From Butyricicoccus sp. OM04-18BH (lineage in GTDB: Bacteria > Bacillota > Clostridia > Oscillospirales > Butyricicoccaceae), in NCBI RefSeq assembly GCF_003481705.1, contig NZ_QULN01000006.1:1-64000 (forward strand): DNA of 64,000 nt, written 5' to 3'. The notes beneath the pieces were generated by a model. It had not been told where the DNA came from, made no database searches, and was given only the letters and a program-made list of their open reading frames with translations. Shown piece by piece: positions 25,463 to 35,216 of the stretch. The position numbers were made by a program, and so were the translations under genes. Position 1 is the first letter of the stretch. Every line of letters begins with the position of its first letter.

Positions 25463-28267
25463 TTACTGTTTGTTCCACGTTACATGGGAGACCGTCGTGC
25501 CGGCCCTGACATGCAGCGCGATCGTTACCGGCTCATCACTGTCGCCGAGGCGGTCCGCCTCGATGACAGCCTTGCCGGAAGCATCTAGCGTCACTGCCGC
25601 GCCGTCTACGTCTGCCTCCGCAACGCCGCCAAGGTCGCTGCTCTCGACAGCGAGCTCATAGCTGCCTTCGTTCTTGAGCACGGTCGAGAACACGACTGTG
25701 CTGTCCGAGTCCACAGTGAATGCACCGCCGTTCCACGTTACGCTGCCTTCCTGCACCTCCGCGCAGTCCGGCACGCCGTTTCCGTCCGCATCCGGCAGAT
25801 AAGCCGTATCCAGACCGAGCGAGGAGAAAATGGTGAGCGCGTCGACGAAATCATACGGGTCGAGCGCGTCTGCCGCAAGCAGCTTGTTAAGGAACGCATT
25901 GTTCTCCGCCGTCAACAGCACATCATCAAGCTGGTCCGCGTTGACCTGGCACAGCGTCTCGTAGCCCTTGACCATGCGGTTCAGATAGGTATCATCCTGG
26001 AGCCACTGCGCCGCGCCGATGCTGCCGCCGACCGGATCGATCATCTGCTCGTACAGGCTGAACATCTTCTGCCATACCTCAGCGTTTGCACGCGTGTATT
26101 TCGCGCCGCGGTCGAGCGCATCGAGCGCCTTGGTGTAGTCGCCCACACCGGCGTAATACTGCGCAAGCGGAATGGCGATGGCGTTGGAGTCCACGCGGGA
26201 CAGATCGGCCGCATAGCGGTCGGCTACGCCCTCCTCATTGCCGCCCGAGATCAGATACGACAGCTTGTAGTCGTTAGTCTCGAACAGGTCGATGGACGCG
26301 CACTGCTTGAGATCATCGAGCGTCAGCTCGTCGCTCGAGAACTTGCTCTGCGCGATCAGATTGAGGCCGATGAGCACGATAAAGACAGCGGAAACCGCCG
26401 CGATCGGCCAGCGGACCGCGCCGCCCTTGCTCTTGTTCGGCACATTCAGCCGCAGGCTGTCGCCGCAGTGCAGCGTCACAAGTGCGAGCACCGCGAAGAA
26501 CGTCGGTACGCAGCAGCCGACCGACCATGTAACGTCGCTGATAGCCTGACCGAACATCTGAAGCACGCACGCGCCGAGCAGCATGACGATAAGCGGCTTC
26601 TCCTTGCGGCTCTTGACGAGCGCCCAGATCGAGGTGCCGAGCATCGCAAGGAAGGCCGCCAGGCCGAGAATACCGAGGTCGCACAGCGACTCAACATAGT
26701 GGTTATGGGCGTATTTAGTCTCGTAATAGTAATCCTGCACCGAAACGACACCGTTTTCAAAGCCGCCGAGACCGCGGCCGATGACCGGCGAGGTCTTCCA
26801 GAGCTTGATAGCGTCCTGACGGTAAACGCCGCGCTGTACGACGTTGCCGTTTGCGGTGAGGTCCTGAATACGGTCCGCGATGAAAGCGGGCAGCAGCTTG
26901 TAGCCGAGCTTTACGCTGCCGTCCTTCGCGCCGGTGTAAGCCGCCTCGTTCAGCGTCGCGCCCTGTTCGCCGCCGAAGTAGAAGAACACGAGCTTGCTGT
27001 CCTCCGGCACGGTGAAGGTCACCGGAGCATCTGCCGAGCCGCTGGCAAGGTCGGTTTCGTTGTTCTGAACCAGATTGTTGGTGTTTTTATAGGTGACGCG
27101 CACCGAGGTCGAGCCGTCCGCCTGCATGGAGAGCGAATAGTCGCCTGCCGGCAGGGAAATCGCACGGCGGAACTCACCCTCCGTGCCAAAGGTGTACGAG
27201 CCGGTGACATTCAGCGCCGCAACCAGGTAGACAACAGCGATCACAGCAACCGCCGCGACCAGACCGATGAGCAGTTTTCCCTTGTCGGCAAGGCGCGCGA
27301 CAAGCTTCTCGCGCACAAAAATCTCCAGCACGCACGCTGCGGCGCAGCCGACGATCAGCATGATCATCGGCAGGAACGAGCCGGTCACATCATCACCGAA
27401 GCCCTTGACCGAAACAGCGCCGACGATCAGCGCAACGACTGCCGTCTGAACGAGCAGCAGGAACAGATCCATGCGCTTTTCTGCCGGACTCAGTACCAGC
27501 ATCGCAAGGCACGCCACGACAAACACGCCGAGCGAACCCATCGAGAACGCGAGCAGATAGGAGACTGCGTTGACCATCAGCAGGATGGTGCACAGGATCT
27601 TCTGGCTGCGGCTCGCCGCCGTGATGACGAGCCAGATAGACAACAGGCACGCGATCGACATCAAGCCGGCGTAGGTATTCGGGTTGCCGAAAATGGTGTT
27701 CAGGCGGGAGTAAAAGTAGCCGCCGGTGTTGCCGTAGCCTGCGCCGATCGCCTCCATGATGACGCGCACCGGGCGCATCAGCAGATTGCAGGAGGCTGCG
27801 TCGATGGACAGCAGACCGACCGGAGCCGCCGCGGCAGCGATCGTGGCCGCGGCTCGGCGGAAGGCGGTCCTGCCGTCATTCGAAAACAGAACGATGCACA
27901 GATAGACCGCAAAAGCCGCAAGAAAGACCGCAAATTCTGCGATCGCGAACTTGCGCGAGCGCGCATACAGCGTGGATACGCCCGACAGCAGCATGTACGC
28001 AAACAGCGCAAACGCCGGCGGCGTCAGCAGACGCTTTACCTTGTCCTTGCCTGCAAACAGCATCATGAACAGCGTACCGACCGTACAGAGCACGCCGACC
28101 ACCTTCTGCGTGAAATAGCTGCCGTTATTGTCGAAGCAGGTGATGATCCACAGCGCGATCGCCGCCATGGTGTACAGTCCCCAACGGGCGCTGCTCGGCG
28201 CGGCGGGCTTTGCCTGAACGCCTCCCTTCGCCTGTCCGTTTTTGGACTGAGCCGGTTTTTGTTTCAT
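25463..28267 (-). CDS. O-antigen ligase/polymerase-like membrane protein with large C-terminal domain
   Basis: A 934-residue protein with about 12 transmembrane helices in the first two thirds. The Wzy_C (O-antigen ligase) signature is in the loop reading RGLGGFENGVVS...YETKYAHNHYVESLCDLGILGL near residues 515-555. A 110-residue extracytoplasmic beta-rich insertion lies before that loop. After the last helix there is a TPR-like helical region (GVGDYTKALDALDRGAKYTRA) and a C-terminal beta-sandwich-like segment. Family members polymerise or ligate lipid-linked glycans; here the target is probably a cell-wall polysaccharide or S-layer glycan. Its start overlaps the stop of the glycosyltransferase gene. 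Confidence 0.82.
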   Translation of the reverse strand: MKQKPAQSKNGQAKGGVQAKPAAPSSARWGLYTMAAIALWIITCFDNNGSYFTQKVVGVLCTVGTLFMMLFAGKDKVKRLLTPPAFALFAYMLLSGVSTLYARSRKFAIAEFAVFLAAFAVYLCIVLFSNDGRTAFRRAAATIAAAAAPVGLLSIDAASCNLLMRPVRVIMEAIGAGYGNTGGYFYSRLNTIFGNPNTYAGLMSIACLLSIWLVITAASRSQKILCTILLMVNAVSYLLAFSMGSLGVFVVACLAMLVLSPAEKRMDLFLLLVQTAVVALIVGAVSVKGFGDDVTGSFLPMIMLIVGCAAACVLEIFVREKLVARLADKGKLLIGLVAAVAVIAVVYLVAALNVTGSYTFGTEGEFRRAISLPAGDYSLSMQADGSTSVRVTYKNTNNLVQNNETDLASGSADAPVTFTVPEDSKLVFFYFGGEQGATLNEAAYTGAKDGSVKLGYKLLPAFIADRIQDLTANGNVVQRGVYRQDAIKLWKTSPVIGRGLGGFENGVVSVQDYYYETKYAHNHYVESLCDLGILGLAAFLAMLGTSIWALVKSRKEKPLIVMLLGACVLQMFGQAISDVTWSVGCCVPTFFAVLALVTLHCGDSLRLNVPNKSKGGAVRWPIAAVSAVFIVLIGLNLIAQSKFSSDELTLDDLKQCASIDLFETNDYKLSYLISGGNEEGVADRYAADLSRVDSNAIAIPLAQYYAGVGDYTKALDALDRGAKYTRANAEVWQKMFSLYEQMIDPVGGSIGAAQWLQDDTYLNRMVKGYETLCQVNADQLDDVLLTAENNAFLNKLLAADALDPYDFVDALTIFSSLGLDTAYLPDADGNGVPDCAEVQEGSVTWNGGAFTVDSDSTVVFSTVLKNEGSYELAVESSDLGGVAEADVDGAAVTLDASGKAVIEADRLGDSDEPVTIALHVRAGTTVSHVTWNKQ

Positions 28268-29418
28268 CAGTTTTCCTCCTCAGATGCCGCGCGTCCCGTT
28301 TTTCCGGTCAGCGCATCATAATATAATGTGGTCAGCGCGGGAAACACGGTATCCAGACCGTATTTCTGCACGCTTTTTTCCGCTTTTTCGCTCATCATGC
28401 GGCGTACCGCCGGCTCACCTGCGACCCGAACCGCGCGGCAGAACGCCTGCCGGTCGTCATAAGGATACAGCTCGCCGTTCTCGCCGGGGCGAACCAGATC
28501 CTCATGCCCCTTGACGTTCGTCAGCACCGCCGGAAGGCCGCACGCCATCGCCTCCATGACGTTGAACGGCAGGCCCTCGCTTCGGCTCGACGAGACACAG
28601 ACATCGGACGCGCGGTAGTAGTCCTCGATATTCGACACGAAGCCGGGAAACCGCACGCGCTCGCGCACTCCAAGCCGGTCTGCCAGCGCCTTGCATTTGT
28701 CGAGCGCCGCGCCCCGTCCGGGCAGCAGCAGCACAACGCGCTCGGGCAGCTCCGCCATCGCCTCGATTAGCATGGACTGATGCTTGCGGCCGGAAAACTC
28801 CGCCGCGTAGACGAGCACGAGCTGATCGTCCCTCAGCGAAAGCTGACGGCGCAGCCAGGTGCGCTCGGGCGCGGACGGGCGGCTGAACCGCGCAAGATCG
28901 ATGCCCATGCCGTCCGTCTGCACGATATGCCGTCCCAGGCGATACTGCCGCGCGATACGCTCATCCTGACGGTTCATGGTCAGCAGCCAGTCGGTCACTG
29001 GCGCGGTCATGCGCTCCGCCGCAAGCAGAATTTCGCGCTTCAGCGGCGGTGTATCGCGGTCGAACAGGTAGCCGTGCACGGTATTCATCACGATTGGCCT
29101 CTGCTTTCCGCAGGTCATCACCGCAAGCCGGGTGAAGAACGCCGCGAGCGAGGTATGCACGCTGATCATGTCGTACTTCTCCTCGCGCAGAACGCGGCGC
29201 AGCTGTATCACTGCGGCGAAATTGCGCGGCGAGAACATGCTTTTCTCGAACGAGACCGGGATATACCGCGAAACGCCCGGCAGCTCGGCCGTACTGCCGC
29301 CTGCCGCCGCGTGCACCGCTGCGCCCTGCTGCGCCAGCCACGCCAGATATGGCTTGTGAAAAGATGCCAGATGTCCGAATGTCGAGGCAACATACAGCAC
29401 CTTTCTGCTGTTTTTCAA
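28267..29418 (-). CDS. Glycosyltransferase, GT-B fold (family 4 type)
   Basis: A 383-residue cytoplasmic glycosyltransferase. The N-terminal domain starts KVLYVASTFGHLASFHKPYL; the donor-binding C-terminal domain holds the EX7E-type motif SSSRSEGLPFNVMEAMACGLP near residue 285. Its stop overlaps the start of the downstream ligase-like gene, indicating an operon. It probably adds a sugar to the repeat unit begun by the phosphosugar transferase encoded on the opposite strand. Donor and acceptor are unknown. Confidence 0.88.
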   Translation of the reverse strand: MKNSRKVLYVASTFGHLASFHKPYLAWLAQQGAAVHAAAGGSTAELPGVSRYIPVSFEKSMFSPRNFAAVIQLRRVLREEKYDMISVHTSLAAFFTRLAVMTCGKQRPIVMNTVHGYLFDRDTPPLKREILLAAERMTAPVTDWLLTMNRQDERIARQYRLGRHIVQTDGMGIDLARFSRPSAPERTWLRRQLSLRDDQLVLVYAAEFSGRKHQSMLIEAMAELPERVVLLLPGRGAALDKCKALADRLGVRERVRFPGFVSNIEDYYRASDVCVSSSRSEGLPFNVMEAMACGLPAVLTNVKGHEDLVRPGENGELYPYDDRQAFCRAVRVAGEPAVRRMMSEKAEKSVQKYGLDTVFPALTTLYYDALTGKTGRAASEEEN

Positions 29419-29602
29419 ACTCTATCTCACCACCATCAATAAAAAAGCGCAGGCAACTGCACCTGCGGCCAAAAAACAACGTCGTTTTCCGCAGTCTGTC
29501 CGCCAGCCGCGGTCTGCGAAACTTTTCCATATTACTCTAAAAATTTTACCCCAGAGCATAGTTCTTGTCAAGGAGATGATGGAATTTTCCTGCCATTTAT
29601 GG

Positions 29603-29608
29603 TAGAAT
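29603..29608 (+). promoter_or_regulatory. Extended -10 promoter of the sugar-phosphate transferase gene
   Basis: TATGG followed by TAGAAT, 37 bases before the start, without a clear -35. The same TGGTA(G/T)AAT form recurs upstream of recQ and the riboswitch gene. Confidence 0.5.
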
Positions 29609-29644
29609 AAATTATAAATTTAAGTATTTCAGGAGGCTGCAAGT

Positions 29645-31027
29645 TTGATTAAGGAAAATCAGCGCGCGCTCAACCAGATCAACGGTCTGACGGACGCGCT
29701 TATACTTTTCCCCTGCATGGCGTTTGCCTATTTTATCCGCTTCGATCTGTTCCACGGGATCCCCGGGCACGTCGGGCTGTCGTACTACATGACGACTGTA
29801 TTGTGCATGGCGCCGCTGTTCTGGCTGATGTACGGACTGATGGGGCTTTACGACTCGTTCCGCTCGAAGAATTTCCTGCGCGAGTTCAGTCTGCTGCTGC
29901 GCAGCAACGTCATCCTGTTCGGCGTGCTGCTGGCGTTTCTGTTCGTCTGCAAGCAGTTTCACCTGTCCCGGTGGACGCTGTTCATCTTTTTCCTCCTCGC
30001 GACCGTTTCCGTCGCGGTCAAGCGATGGATGCTGCGGCGCGTGCTGCGCCGGTTCCGCGAGCACGGCTACAACCTCAAGCACGTTCTTCTCGTCGGCTGC
30101 GGCGAGCAGGCGCAGGCGTACTGCCGCGCGGTACAGGCCGACCGCACGCTCGGCTTCTGCATCGACCACTATCTCGCGCCGCGCGACTGTCTGCCGGGCA
30201 TATCCTACCTCGGCACCTACGACGCGATCGCGAACGTTCTCGACCGGCAGAACCCCGACGAAGTTGTCATCGCGCTCGAGGCGAACGAATACACCTACTT
30301 ACAGGGCATCATCGCGAGCAGCGAGAAAAACGGCGTCAAGGTATCCCTCATCCCGTTCTACAACAAATTCATGCCCTCGCGCCCGGCGATCGACGAGATC
30401 GGCGGCGTTTCGCTCGTCAATCTGCGCCACATTCCGCTCGACAACATCGGCAACGCTTTCCTCAAGCGCGCCATGGACATCATCGGGTCGCTGATACTGA
30501 TCGTCTGCACCTCGCCGCTCATGCTGTTCGCGGCGGTCGGCGTCAAGCTGTCCTCGCCCGGCCCCATCCTGTTCAGGCAGGAGCGCGTCGGACTGAACAA
30601 AAAGCCGTTTTACATGTACAAATTCCGCTCCATGCGCGTAAACGACCGGCAGACGACCGGCTGGAGCACAAACTCCGACCCGCGCAAGACGAAATTCGGC
30701 TCGTTCATCCGCAAATTCTCGATCGACGAGCTGCCGCAGTTCTTCAACGTCCTCAAGGGCGACATGAGTCTCGTCGGGCCGCGCCCCGAGCTTCCCTTTT
30801 TCGTCAACCAGTTCAAGGAGAGCATCCCCCTGTACATGGTCAAGCATCAGGTCCGCCCGGGCATCACCGGCTGGGCGCAGGTCAACGGCTTCCGCGGCGA
30901 CACGTCCATACAGGGACGCATCGAGCACGATATTTACTATATCGAGAACTGGACGCTGCTGTTTGACATCAAAATCCTGTTTATGACGGTATTCAAGTTC
31001 AGCAATAACGAAACCCTCGGCAAGTAA
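29645..31027 (+). CDS. Undecaprenyl-phosphate sugar phosphotransferase (WcaJ/EpsL-type polyprenyl glycosylphosphotransferase)
   Basis: Starts glycan synthesis by moving a sugar phosphate to undecaprenyl phosphate. The 460-residue protein has four N-terminal transmembrane helices, a CoA-binding-like Rossmann domain (HVLLVGCGEQAQAYCRAVQ) and a C-terminal bacterial sugar transferase domain. That domain shows KRAMDIIGSLILIVCTSPLM, FRQERVGLNKKPFYMYKFRSM and DELPQFFNVLKGDMSLVGPRPE. It starts at TTG 29645 with AGGAGG upstream. Divergent from the glycosyltransferase/ligase pair, with which it forms a polysaccharide locus. Confidence 0.92.
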   Translation: MIKENQRALNQINGLTDALILFPCMAFAYFIRFDLFHGIPGHVGLSYYMTTVLCMAPLFWLMYGLMGLYDSFRSKNFLREFSLLLRSNVILFGVLLAFLFVCKQFHLSRWTLFIFFLLATVSVAVKRWMLRRVLRRFREHGYNLKHVLLVGCGEQAQAYCRAVQADRTLGFCIDHYLAPRDCLPGISYLGTYDAIANVLDRQNPDEVVIALEANEYTYLQGIIASSEKNGVKVSLIPFYNKFMPSRPAIDEIGGVSLVNLRHIPLDNIGNAFLKRAMDIIGSLILIVCTSPLMLFAAVGVKLSSPGPILFRQERVGLNKKPFYMYKFRSMRVNDRQTTGWSTNSDPRKTKFGSFIRKFSIDELPQFFNVLKGDMSLVGPRPELPFFVNQFKESIPLYMVKHQVRPGITGWAQVNGFRGDTSIQGRIEHDIYYIENWTLLFDIKILFMTVFKFSNNETLGK

Positions 31028-31066
31028 GCCGGGGGTTTTGCTTTGGGTCGGTAGAGGACATAAGAA

Positions 31067-31091
31067 AACCCCCGCTCGGAGAGCGGGGGTT
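31067..31091. terminator. Bidirectional terminator between two converging genes
   Basis: AACCCCCGCTC and GAGCGGGGGTT pair around GGA. It serves the sugar transferase gene on the plus strand and the silent SLH gene on the minus strand. Confidence 0.8.
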
Positions 31092-31113
31092 CCTTTAACT
31101 CGGGGATTAAACC

Positions 31114-33822
31114 TTACTTGGTGTAAAGTTTGATCTCCTTGTTGTCGTTGTTCTTGATGCGGTTAGCAGTCTCGTAAACGAGCAGTTCGATCTCGTTATC
31201 GCTGTTAACGATTACGAATGCGTTTGCGTAGTAGCCGTCGCCATCAGACAGCTCCTCAGCCTTGGACGGAGTAGCGTCGTCAGCCTTGTAGTTATCCTCA
31301 TCGATGTTGATGACTACAGAATCAGATACAACCTTACCAGCTGCAATGGAGATTACCTTGGACGGGGTTGCAACGTCAGCCTTGGTAGCGTATACGTCGT
31401 ATGCGCGAACCAGCTTGCTGGAGTCAGACCAGTCGTTTGCAATTGCAATGTAGCCGGAGTTCTTGTTGTCAGCAGTAGAGGAAACAACCTCGATGTCGTC
31501 GTTAGCCTTCTCGTAAGAGCCGGTGAAGGAAACGATCATGCCCTTGGTGAACTTGGAAGCCTTGCCGGTCTCCTCAGTCTCAACGGTCTTGAGGCCCTCA
31601 GAGGTGATCATATCGAGGTAGATAACGGTATCAGTGCCGTTAGACTCAGTGCCGCTGTAGGACTTCTTAACAACGCCGTACAGGGTATCGGTATTGCTCA
31701 GACCCTTCTCAAGGTCAATGTAAGCTGCAACTACGTTGTCGTCGTCAGCCAGAACAACAGAATTGTTGCGGCCAGTCATCTTGTCGTAGTTCTTCAGAGC
31801 AGAACCAGTGATTACCTTGTAGGAATCATAGTTCTTGTAGGAGATGAAGATCGGAGCTGCATCCTCAGCCTCAGTGCCGGAGAAGGTCTCGGTCTTGTCG
31901 TTGTACTCAACCTTAGCGCCCTTAGCTGCAACCTTAACGTCGCCAGCCTTGAAGTTCTCGTCCAGAACGAACAGAGTGTAGTCAGAGCCGTCCTGATCGT
32001 AAGCGTACAGCTTGTTAGCATCCAGCTTGGTCAGCTTCTTAGCAGTCTTAGCAGTCTCAGTAGTGCACTTGTTGTCGGTATCGGACTCGTTGTCGTTCCA
32101 ATCGTTCAGATCGAAGCCCTTAGAAGCAATTACAACGTCGGTAACGTTGATAACCTTCTCGGTGCCGTCCTCGAAGTAAACCTTAGCTTCTACGCCCTCG
32201 TCCATTGCCTTGTAGTCGCCAACAGACTTAACGAGCAGGGTGTCAACATCGCTGTTGGAACCAGACTCGCCGGTCAGGTAATAGATGTAAGAACCGTAAA
32301 CGTAACCGGTGTAGGTCTTGCCAGCCTTAGCAGTGTAGGACTTGCCAGAAGCCAGTACGTAGTCGTGCCACTTGCCATCGATCTTGATGGAGTCAGCCTT
32401 GAAGGAGTCAGCCTTGCCAGAGAGGGTTGCAGCCTTCTCGATTACAACAGCGTCGTTGTACAGGTCAGCGCCTACGAATACGTAGTCGTCCTTCTTGTAG
32501 CCGTCGTAAACTTCCGGCTCGTCATCCTCGAGGTCGAGCTTGACAGCAGCGCCGGTGGTGTTGCCCTTCATGTCGAGCAGAACAGACTTGTAGGAAACAG
32601 AAGTGCTGTTAACGGTGGTCAGCTTAGCAAAGGTCTTGTTGTTAACGAAGATAGCGTCAACCTTCTCATCGTTGTCGTTGGAGATAACGGTGATTTCCAT
32701 GTCGCTGTCCTTGATAGCCTTGATAGCAGTGCTGATGTCAGAAGCGTTGTTCTTAACAGCGGTAGAAGCGATCTTAACGTTGCCCTTGGTATCTACGCCG
32801 ATGGTGTAGATGGTCATGCCGTTCTTGTTAACGGAGTACTTGGTGTCGTCAACCTTGAACTTAGCCTCGCCGGAAACGGTGTCCAGATCGGAAGCCAGAG
32901 CAGAGATGTTAACATCGTTGTCATCGGTTGCGTAAACGCCGTAAACCTTGTCCTTGTCCTTGTACATAACCTTAACAGCCATGCCCAGGAGATCGGAGTA
33001 ATCGGTCTTGATGTCGGTGAACTTGATCAGATCGTTAGCTTCGTACTTGGTGTTCAGAACGGTCTGCTTCTCGTCAGCCTTAACAACCAGAGCCTTAGAA
33101 GCGCCGGTGTTGTCCAGGCCAACCTTACCGGAAGCCATCAGGATGCCGGTAGCATACTTGAGGCCCATGTACTTCTCGCCGATGGTCGGGTTCTCGTCGC
33201 CGTTGTAGTTGTACTTGGTGTAAGCATCGTCACGCCATACAACAGTGGAAGCGTCGATTGCGTTGTAGATCAGCTGAGCTGCGTACTGACGCGGGCACGG
33301 ACCGGTGAAGGAAGTGGTAACATCCTCGAGCAGGCCGTTCTCGTCAGCCAGAGCGTTGGTCTTGGAAGCCCAGTTGATGCCTACCAGACCTGCCTTCTGA
33401 GCATCGTAGCCGAGGGTTACGAGCAGCATCTTAGCAGCTTCCTGAGCAGTTACGGTCTGGTCCGGTGCAAACGTGGTTGCAGACTGACCAGCGATGATGC
33501 CCAGGGACTGGCAGTACTTGACGTAGCCGCGAGCCCAGTGGCCGTTGATGTCGGTAAAGGTGGTCTTGTCGTTGTTGTACGCAGAAGCGTCAGAGTTACC
33601 AGTGCGCAGCACGTAGATCATCTTCGCCATCTCCGCACGAGTTACGGTATCGTTCGGCTTGAAAGAGCCGTCGGTGTAACCATTGATTACGCCGAGGGAT
33701 ACCAGGGTGTCCACGACTTCAGCGTCGACCTTGATGTCGGCCTGATCCGTGAACGCCGCACCGGCAAACATAGTGAACGCGCAAGCGAACGCCAGTACCA
33801 GTGCGAGAATCTTTTTGAGATT
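31114..33822 (-). pseudogene. Silent SLH S-layer-type gene (start-less expression cassette)
   Basis: Encodes about 903 codons of an SLH-domain protein homologous to the gene at 35217. The frame reads NLKKILALVLAFACAFTMFAG (signal peptide without its first two residues), then SLH domains (VINGYTDGSFKPNDTVTRAEMAK and others) in the first 220 residues, then a long, diverged Lys/Asp-rich C-terminal region. It lacks the ATG, RBS and promoter: upstream of AAT at 33822 the sequence is unrelated to that of the active gene, and an in-frame TGA lies farther up with no usable start between. The first ATG (33771) would begin inside the signal peptide. The body has no stop codons and keeps highly biased codon use, so it is under selection. 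I read it as a silent cassette in an inversion switch, not a decayed gene. Confidence 0.85.
33725..33822 (-). repeat. Left 98-bp inverted repeat of the S-layer switch
   Basis: Perfect reverse complement of 35223-35320, checked base by base. It encodes signal peptide and mature N-terminus of the silent gene. At its inner edge AGAATC-TTTTTGA-GATTGC (33806-33824) has the form of a tyrosine-recombinase core: short inverted arms around a 7-base spacer. Confidence 0.95.
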
Positions 33823-33878
33823 GCAGGCAAAATAATCAATTTCACGGTTAAACCCGCAATTTCGAAAAAAGCGTTGCC

Positions 33879-33899
33879 TTTTCCGAATTTTTCGGAAAA
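33879..33899 (-). terminator. Hairpin after the recombinase gene
   Basis: TTTTCCGAA and TTCGGAAAA pair around TTT, 39 bases beyond the recombinase stop. It would limit readthrough from the recombinase into the silent SLH gene. Confidence 0.6.
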
Positions 33900-33937
33900 A
33901 TCACGCACTCCGAAAAGCTGGAATAATCTTGCATCTC

Positions 33938-34972
33938 TCAGATTTCGATGATCGGAATCGCGCTCTTGGCGATAGACTCCTTCTCCACATACGGCACGTG
34001 CGCGTAGACGTTTGCGGTCGTGGCGATATCCGAATGACCGAGCCATTCCTGAATCTGCTTGAGGGAAAAGCCCTGCTGGAGCAGGAGCGTCGCGACCGAA
34101 TGCCGCAGATCGTGAAACCGGATGCACGGCAGACCGGCGCGGCGGCAGACGCGCCCGAACTCGCGGGAAATATAGTCCGGGCGGAGCGGTGTGCCGTCCT
34201 CACGGACGCAGACATAATCGCTCTGGTGGTAGGCTTTGCCGTATTTCCGGCGGTTTTCCTTCTGGCGGCGGCGAAGATCGGTCAGATACCGCCGCAGCGA
34301 GTCCGACAGCGGCAGCGTGCGGTAGCTCGAGCGGGTCTTGACGTTATCGACATAGAGAATCCGCCCGTTCGAGAGAATGGCGGTGTGGTTGATGACCATG
34401 CGCCGCGCGCGGAAGTCGATCGCGCTCCACCGCAGCCCGGCGCACTCGCTCCGCCGGAGGCCATAGCTGGCGGCGAGGACAAACGCCGCCTCGGCGGGGG
34501 ACTGCAAAGCCGCCGCGAGGAAAACATTCAGCTGCGCGCGGTCATAGACCTGCCCGCGGAAGCGGCGCCGCTTGGGCAGCATGACGTTATCCGCGGGATT
34601 ATTCGGGATAATCTGGAGCGCAACGGCATATTTCAGACATTTGTGCATGATCGAGTGAAATTTCGCGATCGAGGTCGGAGAAAGGCCCTGCTCGAACTTA
34701 AAATTGACGAAATCCTGAAAATCCATCGGCCGGGCGGTCGCGAGGGTCATCCCCCGCGCATCAAAAAACGGCCGGATATGCTTTTCGAAAGCATACCGAT
34801 AGCCGTCCATCGTATTTTGGCGCACCTGCGTTTTCATCTGGCCGAGCCAGCCGTCCATAAACGCGGAAAAGGCGATCGTCGACTGTTCCGAGTAGCGCAG
34901 CCGCATCAGCTCCTCGGGGCGCAGGATAAAATGAATATAGCCGCCCTCCTCAAAAACGCGAATATTTTCCAT
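33938..34972 (-). CDS. Tyrosine recombinase (site-specific integrase family) of the S-layer switch
   Basis: A 344-residue recombinase with an N-terminal SAM-like core-binding domain (FMDGWLGQMKTQVRQNTMDGYRY) and a catalytic domain. Catalytic residues are visible: Arg in AASYGLRRSECAGL, the HxxR box in RFHDLRHSVATLL, His in WLGHSD and the nucleophile Tyr in TTANVYAHV. No arm-binding zinc or AP2-like domain is evident at the N-terminus, and no other mobile-element gene lies nearby. It sits between the two inverted repeats, divergent from the S-layer promoter. A role in inverting the segment is inferred from this position. It could instead be a lone integrase remnant, but it is intact and exactly flanked by the repeats. 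Confidence 0.9.
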   Translation of the reverse strand: MENIRVFEEGGYIHFILRPEELMRLRYSEQSTIAFSAFMDGWLGQMKTQVRQNTMDGYRYAFEKHIRPFFDARGMTLATARPMDFQDFVNFKFEQGLSPTSIAKFHSIMHKCLKYAVALQIIPNNPADNVMLPKRRRFRGQVYDRAQLNVFLAAALQSPAEAAFVLAASYGLRRSECAGLRWSAIDFRARRMVINHTAILSNGRILYVDNVKTRSSYRTLPLSDSLRRYLTDLRRRQKENRRKYGKAYHQSDYVCVREDGTPLRPDYISREFGRVCRRAGLPCIRFHDLRHSVATLLLQQGFSLKQIQEWLGHSDIATTANVYAHVPYVEKESIAKSAIPIIEI

Positions 34973-35135
34973 GATAAAACCTCCTGAAAGTGATGACCGG
35001 GCGAAAAAACCGCGCGAGTCACCTTTATTTTACGGGAAAACGGCAAAAACCGACAATATGAAATCCGCCGCGCGGCGGCAGGCGGTGTAATGCGGCGTGT
35101 AATATTACGCTTATGTTACATCTCGCGAAAATCCG

Positions 35136-35164
35136 TTGACCGTGGGGGCGCGCTATGGTATTAT
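35136..35164 (+). promoter_or_regulatory. S-layer gene promoter inside the invertible segment
   Basis: TTGACC (35136-35141), 17-base spacer ending in ATGG, TATTAT (35159-35164). A GAGC-GAAA-GCTC hairpin follows at 35177-35188 in the leader, possibly stabilising the mRNA, then AAGGAGG at 35201-35207 and the ATG at 35217. No equivalent exists before the silent copy. Confidence 0.85.
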
Positions 35165-35216
35165 ACTTAACGAAATGAGCGAAAGCTCAAAAAATTTTAT
35201 AAGGAGGAATTTCCCC

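Noticed and set aside
33687..34127. 146-codon minus-strand frame across the recombinase 3' end and the silent gene 5' end
   Set aside because: Out of frame with both; Arg/Ser-rich translation; a by-product of overlapping real sequences.
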